Assembly (NCBI GenBank): GCA_016720585.1
Contig: JADKKH010000010.1
Location: 1 to 5,507 of the forward strand
Direction: 5' to 3'
Origin: Chitinophagaceae bacterium
GTDB lineage: Bacteria > Bacteroidota > Bacteroidia > Chitinophagales > Chitinophagaceae
DNA: 5,507 nt
The notes below the pieces were generated by a model that made no database searches, was not told the origin of the DNA, and saw only the letters and a program-made list of their open reading frames with translations. Position 1 is the first letter of the stretch. Every line of letters starts with the position of its first letter. This document shows, one piece after another, positions 1-5,507 of this stretch. The position numbers were made by a program, and so were the translations under genes.

Positions 1-706
1 CCAAATATTTTCATAATCACTTTGCTGAGGTGATTTTTTAAATATTTCTGTTTCAGCTGTTTTCTGGGCAATGACCATCAGGTAGGCAGGCACATCATTT
101 GTAAACATTACCCGGCTTTTTACTTCCCTTGGATTTACCACTTCATACCAATCTGAAAAACTACCGTCCCTTTTTTGTGCGCAGATAATTGCCTTTACCA
201 TTTTAAATCCATTCTCTTCGCTGAATACATTATAATATAACTCCGGGCTAAATTGGTAAAAACCATGTCCCATGAGGTTATTTGCCGGGGTGATTCCAAT
301 ATAATGTCCTCCTAACTGCAACATTTGCATACAATTTTTTATTGCAACCGGGAAATTAAATATATGTTCAACAGTACCCCCGTCTATAATAGCGCTGTAC
401 CTGTTTTTAAATTCCAGGGTATGGGTTGGTTCATATCATGAACAAATGTGGGGTTTCATAATCCGAATAGTCAATGCTATCTGTCTTTTCAGCACCTAAT
501 ATTTCAAAAAGCGGTTCTGCATACTCATCTTTAAATAAAACCTCTTCTATTTTCTTTTCATTATTTTTAAAAAGATCTATGTGTTCTACAATGTCTTTTT
601 TGGTGGCATATAAGTTCAACCTGCCCAGCATTAATGAATTTGAATAATTAACTCCAAGGGATTTAGCATAAAATAAAAATTTTGAACAGTTTGATGTTAT
701 TGCCAT
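1..706 (-). CDS. SAM-dependent methyltransferase-like protein, 3' end outside window, two apparent frameshifts
   Basis: After two one-base corrections this reads as 236 continuous residues from ATG at 706 to the left edge, where it is still open. The best-preserved part is around 'IIDGGTVEHIFNFP', then 'CMQMLQLGGHYIGITPAN' and 'GHGFYQFSPELYY'. This resembles the second half of a class I SAM-dependent methyltransferase fold (Methyltransf_11/23-like), of a kind found in polysaccharide clusters. A canonical glycine-rich motif I is not obvious; the candidate equivalent is 'LFEILGAEKTDSIDYSDYE' about 70 residues from the start. The frame breaks at 454-456 (AAA, probably AAAA; restores 'YENPTFVHDMNQP') and at 417-419 (CCC, probably CCCC; restores 'QPIPLEFKNRYS'). 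The start lies 11 bp after the rfbB stop, so it is probably co-transcribed. The leader has no Shine-Dalgarno. Methyl acceptor unknown; a non-methylating relative is possible. Confidence 0.65.
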
Positions 707-717
707 ATCAAAAGTGA

Positions 718-1807
718 TTATGAATTTGCATATTGCTTTTTATAGTAATCAAGGTATTCGCCGTTTGTCACATGATTCAACCATTCTGTGTTTCCCAGAT
801 ACCAGTCAATAGTCAAACTCAGTCCTTCTTCAAAAGTAACTGAGGGTTTCAACCCAGTTCTTTATTGATCTTTGTGGCATCAATGGCATAGCGCCTGTCG
901 TGCCCCGGCCCGGTCTTTTATATAGGTGATGAGTTGTTCACTGGCGCCGGATGCATTACCCAGTTTTTCATCCATCAATTTCACATCAGTTTTACCAGGT
1001 CAATATTTTCCATTCATTAAAGCCGCCGATATTATAGGTATCCCCGGTTTTTCCTTTATGGAATACCAGGTCAATCGCGGCGGCATGGTCTTTTACGTAC
1101 AACCAGTCACGGGTATATAAGCCATCACCGTAAACCGGCAATGGCTTTTTATGGATGATATTATTGATAAACAGCGGAATTAATTTTTCGGGAAAATGAT
1201 TGGGGCCGTAGTTATTGGAACAGTTACTGATCACTACGGGTAAACCATACGTATCATGATAAGCCCTTACAAAATGATCGCTGGATGCTTTGGATGCGCT
1301 GTAAGGGGAATGGGGATCGTATTTTGTTTCTTCAGTAAAAAAACCCGTATCGCCTAAGGCTCCGTAGACTTCATCGGTGGAGACGTGGTAGAAACGAGTC
1401 GGCAGTCCGCAGTCCGCAGTTGGCAGTCGGTGCCCGCTCGCCGGAAGTTTGCTCCATAGATTTTTGGCTGCGTTCAGGAGATTGACTGTACCGATCACGT
1501 TGGTATATACAAAATCGAGTGGCGATACTATGGAACGGTCGACATGGGATTCTGCTGCGAGATGTATGACGCCATCGGGTTGGTACTGGTTGAAGACGCG
1601 CTCTAGTTCGGCAGTGTCGAGGATGTTTACTTTTTCAAAAATATAGTTGGGTGCATTTTCAATATCACGGAGGTTCTCCAGGTTGCCGGCATAGGTGAGT
1701 GCATCGAGGTTGATGATTTTGTAGTTGGGGTATTGGGTAACGAATAGCCTTACTACATGTGAGCCGATGAAGCCGGCTCCGCCGGTGATGATAATTGTTC
1801 TATTCAT
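718..1807 (-). CDS. rfbB: dTDP-glucose 4,6-dehydratase (RfbB/RmlB), frameshifted near the C-terminus
   Basis: This cytosolic NAD-dependent short-chain dehydrogenase converts dTDP-glucose to dTDP-4-keto-6-deoxyglucose, the entry step to dTDP-L-rhamnose and other deoxysugars. Visible signatures: the NAD-binding GGAGFIGS at residues 9-16, 'LDALTYAGNLENL' (34-46), 'HLAAESHVDRS' (82-92), catalytic STDEVYG (143-149), YxxxK at Y169/K173, 'NCSNNYGPNHFPEKLIPL' (195-212) and 'YGDGLYTRDWLYV'. I start at ATG 1807 because the protein then begins MNRTIIITGG; an in-frame GTG at 1834 lies in the upstream repeat. Four indels disturb the C-terminus: missing bases near 1006-1009, 981-984 and 853-855, and an extra one near 909-911. 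Correcting them gives exactly 364 codons including the TAA at 718, with 'YIKDRPGHDRRYAIDATKI' restored. Residues 119-138 form an unusual insertion encoded partly by heptamer repeats. The other dTDP-rhamnose genes are not in the window. Confidence 0.93.
1400..1427 (-). repeat. Heptamer tandem repeat inside rfbB (four imperfect copies)
   Basis: On the plus strand four consecutive 7-mers read CGGCAGT, CCGCAGT, CCGCAGT and TGGCAGT, followed by a partial CGG. They encode roughly residues 127-136 of RfbB (R-LPTADCGLP) just before the strand leading to the STDE catalytic motif. In ordinary RfbB proteins that loop is shorter and hydrophilic, so about 8-13 residues look inserted. Repeats of the ACTGCCG/ACTGCGG type are, from memory, familiar intergenic decorations in Bacteroidota; finding one in a coding region is less usual. 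The reading frame through the array is open. Confidence 0.8.
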
Positions 1808-1819
1808 GATTTTATATTT

Positions 1820-2024
1820 AACCACGGAGAACACAGCGGTACTTTGTTGCTTCCTGTGGCTCTCTGTGATCGCTGTGATTTAATTTATTTAACCACGGCG
1901 AACACTGTGGTACTTTGTTGCTCCCCTGTGGCTCTCTGTGATCGCTGTGGTTTATCTTTTTTAACCACTGCGAACACGGCGGTTCACAGCCGCTTCGCTG
2001 TGTTTCTCTGTGCACGCTGTGGTT
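1820..2024. repeat. Three tandem copies of a ~62-bp imperfect hairpin repeat
   Basis: Units lie at 1820-1880, 1891-1952 and 1963-2024, with starts 71 and 72 bp apart. Each opens with AACCACNGNGAACAC and closes with CTGTGNNCGCTGTGRTT, which are near-complementary arms of about 17 nt, so each unit can fold into its own hairpin on either strand. Units 1 and 2 share the core GTACTTTGTTGC followed by CTGTGGCTCT. Unit 3 has a different core holding a perfect 6-bp stem, CACAGC/GCTGTG (1985-1990 and 1997-2002). The array fills the whole gap between the epimerase and rfbB, and unit 3 reaches into the epimerase stop codon. Apparent ORFs on both strands here are repeat translations, not genes. CACAGAG-rich intergenic repeats like this are widespread in several phyla (from memory). 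They might influence mRNA stability or read-through, which the sequence alone cannot show. Confidence 0.88.
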
Positions 2025-2977
2025 TATTTGTACATTTCCTTATACCAGGTAAATGTTTTCTTCAATCCCTCATTCACAGTAACACTCGGCTCGTATCCCA
2101 GTAATTTTTTCGCTTTGGTTATATCTGCCAAACTATGTTTCACATCTCCTGCCCGTTCGGGACCATAGACCGGCTGCAATTTGGAACCAGCTTCCTTTTT
2201 AAGTCCATCAAATAATTCATTCAACGAAGTTTGTTCACCACAGGCAATATTATACACCTGGTTCACGGCTTCTTTATTGTTGGTGAATATGGAACGGATA
2301 TTTGCCTGTACAGCATTATCCACATAGGTAAAATCCCGGCTATGACTGCCATCACCATTAATGGTTGGTGGTTGATCCTTAATCAGGGCTTCGGCAAAAA
2401 GAGGTATCACCGCTGCATAAGGTCCATTGGGATTTTGTTTGGGGCCAAAAATATTAAAGTACCGCAGACCTATCAGTTCCATGCCATATACATCCGCATA
2501 TACTTTTGCATACAACTCATTGACATATTTTGTTACCGCATAAGGAGAAAGCGGCTTACCGATCTTATCTTCTACTTTCGGCAGACCCGGATGATCCCCA
2601 TAGGTAGAAGAACTGGCCGCATACACTATCCGTTTAATATTTTTTTCTTTGGCTGCCGTAAAAATATTCAGCGTACCTGTTATATTGACATCATTGGTCG
2701 TTAACGGGTCGTGAATGGAACGGGGTACAGAACCCAGTGCCGCCTGGTGTGATATATAATCAACTCCGTTGCATGCCTGCAGGCAATCTGCATAGTTTCT
2801 GATATCCCCTTCAATAAACCGGAATTTTGAATGGGTGAAGTATTCATCAATATTCTCTTTTGATCCTGTAGAAAAATTGTCCAGCACAATAACACGTGTA
2901 ACCCGTTCATCCGACAACAGTGCTGAAACCAGGTTGGAACCAATAAAACCGGCGCCGCCGGTAATCAGAATATGCAT
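2024..2977 (-). CDS. wbpP: UDP-N-acetylhexosamine 4-epimerase, WbpP/TviC type
   Basis: This is an intact 317-residue extended short-chain dehydrogenase/reductase. NAD-binding GGAGFIG is at residues 7-13, 'VLDNFSTGSKENI' at 31-43, 'HQAALGSVPRSIHDP' at 77-91, 'YAASSSTYGDHPGLPKVED' at 119-137, and the catalytic YxxxK at Y146/K150 in 'LSPYAVTKYVNELYA'. 'LRYFNIFGPKQNPNGPYAAVIP' (171-192) and 'NGDGSHSRDFTYVDN' (207-221) form the substrate side. The combined HQAALGSVPRS and SSSTYGDHP signatures point to the WbpP/TviC branch, which inverts C4 of UDP-GlcNAc (or the uronic acid) to the galacto form, more than to housekeeping GalE; the exact substrate is inferred. Length is normal for the family. The ATG at 2977 gives MHILITGG with no spare upstream residues and has an A/T-rich leader without Shine-Dalgarno. 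It is the only gene here with no frame break. Repeat elements flank it on both sides. Confidence 0.92.
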   Translation of the reverse strand: MHILITGGAGFIGSNLVSALLSDERVTRVIVLDNFSTGSKENIDEYFTHSKFRFIEGDIRNYADCLQACNGVDYISHQAALGSVPRSIHDPLTTNDVNITGTLNIFTAAKEKNIKRIVYAASSSTYGDHPGLPKVEDKIGKPLSPYAVTKYVNELYAKVYADVYGMELIGLRYFNIFGPKQNPNGPYAAVIPLFAEALIKDQPPTINGDGSHSRDFTYVDNAVQANIRSIFTNNKEAVNQVYNIACGEQTSLNELFDGLKKEAGSKLQPVYGPERAGDVKHSLADITKAKKLLGYEPSVTVNEGLKKTFTWYKEMYK

Positions 2978-3047
2978 TATTTAAGAATGAAAATGATTTT
3001 TAGGATTAGAAAAGTTATTTCTAAATTAAATACAGATTTGGCTTTTT

Positions 3048-3091
3048 ACTTTTTTGCCTTGACGCAAAAAAGTAACAAAAAAAGTCAAGGC
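3048..3091. repeat. Two overlapping, mutually exclusive hairpins
   Basis: Hairpin A pairs ACTTTTTTGC (3048-3057) with GCAAAAAAGT (3064-3073) around a 6-nt loop: 10 bp, perfect. Hairpin B pairs GCCTTGAC (3056-3063) with GTCAAGGC (3084-3091): 8 bp, perfect. The left arm of B is essentially the loop of A plus its last two stem bases, so the two cannot form together. Neither has the GC-rich stem and downstream U-run of a standard intrinsic terminator on the minus strand. Confidence 0.7.
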
Positions 3092-3182
3092 TACGAAAAA
3101 ATGACTAAAAATTACTTCGTAAACCTAAACCCGGCGAACTCGCCGCTGGATTCTTTAGCATATAAGAAACTGCTGGCTCAAA

Positions 3183-3200
3183 TCCCGATAGCTATCGGGA
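3183..3200. repeat. 18-bp perfect palindrome
   Basis: TCCCGATAGCTATCGGGA is its own reverse complement. It sits inside the larger inverted-repeat element between wzc and the epimerase. The same word is, from memory, over-represented in some Bacteroidota genomes. It could be a hairpin in RNA or a dyad protein-binding site; the sequence does not decide which. Confidence 0.85.
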
Positions 3201-3300
3201 CCGGCTTCTTAACGGTTTACTACGTAATTTTCTTAACGTCATTTTTTCGATGCCGGGTGTCCTACAATTTTGAGAATGTTTTACTCAATCCTAATGATTT

Positions 3301-5507
3301 TTATTTTTTTCGAAACCATTTCAGAGGATTAAGGCGGCCCAGCATTTTTTCAAGCCTGGATTGAGGAGGAGTTTCTTCTTCGTAGTAACTGCCGTAACCA
3401 TACCCGTAACCATACCCATAACGGCCATAGCCATAATAGCCATAACCGGCTTTCATTTTCACATCATTGATAATGATGGAAACTTTTGGTAATTTTTTTT
3501 CCTGGTAAAATTCATCGATCAGGACAACCTGTTTTTTAAAGGTATGTCCCTGACGAACGATATATGAAGTACAGTCCGCAAATTTACTCCAGTGTCATGG
3601 CATCACTCACCATACCTACCGGGGCCGTATCACAATAACCACATCAAACTTATTCCGTAACCAGGTAAACATATCTTCTACCCGGTGATCCAGTAATAAT
3701 TCGGAAGGATTGGGGGGAATGGGGCCGCAGCCTAAGACAAATAAATTTTCCTGGCCATCCACGGGCCTAATCAGTTCTTCCAGACTTGACTTACCCACCA
3801 GGTAATTGGTAATTCCCGGACCCTTGGGCATTCCCAGACCCGCAAGTACTTTGGGTTTGCGGATATCAAATTCCAGCAAGATGGTTTTCTTTCCGGCCAA
3901 TGCCATGACTGAAGCCATATTCGTACTGATAAATGATTTTCCCTCGCCGCTGAAAGTAGAAGTCACGAGAATGACAGACTTATCTGTTTTATGAAGGACA
4001 TACTGGAGGTTGGAACGGACAATCCGGAATTGTTCCGCCACCATACTCCGGGTAGTTTTATTAACGATCAGGGATTTGTTGGCAAAGGAATGTCCCACTT
4101 CTCCCAGAATAGGTGCAGAAGTAATTTTTTCTATGTCAAACCGGTTGCTGACCTTATCGTTCAAAACTTCACCCGCAAACACAAAAAGAGCCGGTATGGC
4201 AAGTCCCAGTAATATAGCCATCATCTGGATAGAGCGGCGGTTGGGTTTTACCGGTACACCGGAAATATAAGCCCGCTCAACAATCTGTACATCAGCAATA
4301 GTAGAGGCTCTTGAAATAGCCGTTTCCTCTCTTTTTGCTTCTAATATATTCACCAGGGCCTGCTTATTTTCCACCTGTCGCTTTAACTCAAAGTACACTT
4401 TTGACTTGTAGGGAATTATTTTTAATTGGGCTTCTGAAAGACCCTCATGTTTCTCCACAAAATCTATAGTTTTTTTATAGGATCTTTTAATATTCGCAAG
4501 GTTCTCTAAGATGCTTTGCTTACTTTTTCAATCTGATTGCCTGTTCTCAATACAATGGGGTTGGCACCGGTACATTGCCATCCAGTAATTGCTGTTCTTT
4601 TTTTTTTTAATTGTAATTGATTATAATCTCCGACCAATCCATTCAGGGTAGCATCACTTTAAGCTGAAAGAAGAAGGGACCACAACCTGGTCAAATTCAT
4701 TTTTTTTATTTTTCAGGTAACTTTCAATGCCTTCAGCAATCATATATTGCAACTGCTGATCATTAATAGATTTGTCGGCTTTGCTGATATTTCCAAAATA
4801 ATTGGAGGTCTGCTTCAACATATCAATAAGATTATTTTCCTGCGAATACCTGAGCATTTTATCCTGTACACTATCCAGTTCCCCTTTAATTACACTCATC
4901 CTGCTATCAATAAAGACGATCATCTGGTCGGCCGTTTTGTTCTTCAGCTCTTTTGTGTAATCACCATACTCCTCCATCAGCTGATTGATAATATCCGCTC
5001 CCAGGTTAGGGTGAGTACTTTGCATCCCAATATTCAGGATACCGGTACCTGCTGATTTTGGGGCAACCTGACAGCGGCTGCATAAGCACCTGCTGCTGAA
5101 GAAGTATGCTGGTAAGTAATACTGTAATCTTTAGCTATGGGCCCGCCCTGGCGGATAAGCCGGAATGTTCCGAACTGGTTTTTAAAAAATTTTCCAAAGG
5201 GAATAAGGGTTTTATCCTCGTTGACTTTAAATGCCTGGTCATTGACAAATTTTATTTTCAGTGTAAACGACCTTGACGAATCAGTAAGCGCTGCCGTCTC
5301 AATCAAAAACGGACCATATTTATAAATATTGATCGTTTTGATCTTCCCTAACAAAACAACTGTATGAGCGTTAGTTTTTCAGCCACCCGGGACATTAAAC
5401 CCTGGATCTTAATATTTAATCTCACTCTGAATATTCTGTGATTTACCTCCACTGAAAATATCATCAAATTTGTCTCCCGGCCACCTTTTGTTCTGATTTT
5501 ATGATCA
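3301..5507 (-). CDS. wzc: Wzc-type polysaccharide co-polymerase/BY-kinase, N-terminus outside window, multiple frameshifts
   Basis: This is an inner-membrane chain-length regulator fused to a cytoplasmic tyrosine autokinase. About 737 residues are present after correction; the first membrane segment lies beyond the right edge. From the N-terminal side: a Wzz region with 'FDDIFSGGKSQNIQSEIK' (~5430-5480), 'RVAEKLTL' and 'APKSAGTGILNIGMQSTHPNLGADI'; a long coiled-coil stretch (~5000-4290); a proline-containing 'SGVPVKPNRR' before membrane segment two (~4171-4230); the ExxRxxRxN motif EQFRIVRSN (4009-4035); Walker A SGEGKS (~3934-3951); Walker A' ILLEFDIRKPK (~3850-3882); Walker B DVVIVDTAPVG (~3615-3645); and a Tyr-rich tail ending KWFRKK. 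Apparent missing bases lie near 5484-5490 (two), 5414, 5397, 5364, 5067, 4560, 4522 and 3630, with extra ones near 4659 and 3589 and an uncertain 11-base A-run at 4598-4608. With a 10-base run all frames agree. Confidence 0.9.
3382..3444 (-). repeat. Tyr/Gly-rich C-terminal tail of Wzc encoded by a ~12-bp repeat
   Basis: These 21 codons hold 11 tyrosines alternating with glycine, followed by an acidic-proline linker (EEETPPQ) and a basic end. In BY-kinases a C-terminal tyrosine cluster is the trans-autophosphorylation site that tunes polysaccharide export. At DNA level, units like CGTAACCATACC (plus strand) recur at ~12-bp spacing between 3392 and 3420, so the number of tyrosines could vary by in-frame repeat gain or loss. 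Confidence 0.82.
4598..4608 (-). repeat. 11-base homopolymer (poly-A on coding strand) in wzc
   Basis: Eleven consecutive T on the plus strand read as poly-A in the wzc coding strand. Upstream the frame reads GDYNQLQL and downstream EQQLLDGNVPVP. These join only if the run is 10 or 13 bases long, so the length shown breaks the frame. A miscalled homopolymer is the simplest reading; genuine slippage is the alternative. Confidence 0.7.

Larger units (their letters stand above)
2978..3300. other. Gene-free interval holding a palindrome-rich repeat element
   Basis: No real gene is visible in these 323 bp between the wzc stop and the epimerase start. A plus-strand reading frame from 2972 to 3364 is a repeat translation: it reads through inverted repeats and shows no protein-family features. 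The core, about 3041-3255, has inverted-repeat structure. Outer arms are CGAAAAAATGAC (3094-3105) and GTCATTTTTTCG (3238-3249), a perfect match. Next inward are AAAATTACTTCGTAAACC (3108-3125) and GGTTTACTACGTAATTTT (3214-3231), matching at 16 of 18 positions. Between them are a small CGGCG/CGCCG stem and an 18-bp perfect palindrome. I recognise the 'TTTTTTGCCTTGACGCAAAAAAGTAAC' style of sequence as a recurrent Bacteroidota intergenic repeat, from memory only. No confident promoter is visible. Confidence 0.8.
2992..3303. repeat. Possible MITE-like unit bounded by 11-bp direct repeats
   Basis: AATGATTTTTA occurs perfectly at 2992-3002 and again at 3293-3303. Just inside the left copy is GGATTAGAAAA; just inside the right copy, read on the other strand, is AGGATTGAGTAAAA. 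The interval therefore has short similar inverted ends and an outer direct duplication, as a small non-autonomous element would. The right copy contains the wzc stop codon (3301-3303). The repeats are A/T-rich, so coincidence is possible. Confidence 0.35.

Noticed and set aside
1807..1834. Upstream GTG start for rfbB adding nine residues
   Set aside because: The extra residues come from the end of the repeat array; the ATG at 1807 places the NAD-binding motif at the normal distance from the N-terminus.
1820..2024. CRISPR array
   Set aside because: The units are palindromic over their full length and only about 10 bp apart, with no unique spacers of suitable size and no cas genes.
1818..2104. 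Overlapping reading frames on both strands over the hairpin array
   Set aside because: The peptides are themselves repetitive (for example SDHREPQ twice) and result from the DNA repeat.
2231..2704. 157-residue plus-strand reading frame
   Set aside because: It lies antisense to the well-supported epimerase gene and has no recognisable motifs.
3010..3030. Bacteroidota-type promoter (TAnnTTTG -7 box) ahead of the epimerase
   Set aside because: The minus strand has TAACTTTTC, which misses the final G, and no convincing -33 TTG partner; too weak in such A/T-rich sequence.
2972..3364. Plus-strand 130-residue reading frame
   Set aside because: It translates the palindromic repeat element and overlaps the start of the epimerase and the end of wzc on the opposite strand; no family features.
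3616..5354. wzc as several separate small genes
   Set aside because: The consecutive fragments join in order into one Wzc protein with matching domain order once single-base indels are repaired.

Overview
The window looks like part of a capsule/exopolysaccharide (or O-antigen-type) locus from a member of the Bacteroidota, probably near the Chitinophagaceae/Sphingobacteriia. The evidence is a Wzc-type chain-length kinase with a Tyr/Gly-rich tail, start codons preceded by A/T-rich leaders without a clear Shine-Dalgarno, and intergenic repeats of kinds I associate from memory with that phylum. All four protein genes lie on the minus strand, so transcription runs from right to left.

Layout in the direction of transcription: (1) 5507-3301, a wzc-like polysaccharide co-polymerase/tyrosine autokinase, lacking its N-terminus at the right edge; (2) 3300-2978, a gene-free stretch filled by a palindrome-rich repeat element; (3) 2977-2024, an intact WbpP/TviC-type UDP-N-acetylhexosamine 4-epimerase; (4) 2024-1820, three tandem copies of a ~62-bp imperfect hairpin repeat; (5) 1807-718, rfbB, dTDP-glucose 4,6-dehydratase, carrying a heptamer repeat inside its coding sequence; (6) 706-1, a methyltransferase-like protein that runs off the left edge. 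The likely joint role is nucleotide-sugar supply (a UDP-HexNAc epimer and dTDP-4-keto-6-deoxyglucose), possible sugar modification, and control of polymerisation and export by Wzc.

Three of the four genes are broken by single-base indels. Most are missing bases in short homopolymers, and restoring them gives continuous family-like proteins whose lengths add up exactly in frame. The indels are bunched near 420-1010, 3590-3630 and 4520-5490, while 1012-3580 and 3632-4520 read cleanly. I read this mainly as uncorrected long-read sequence error, not gene decay.

I see no convincing wholly new system. The non-standard content is the repeats: two different hairpin-forming families at two successive gene junctions, an intragenic heptamer array in rfbB, and a possible MITE-like insertion abutting the wzc stop codon.
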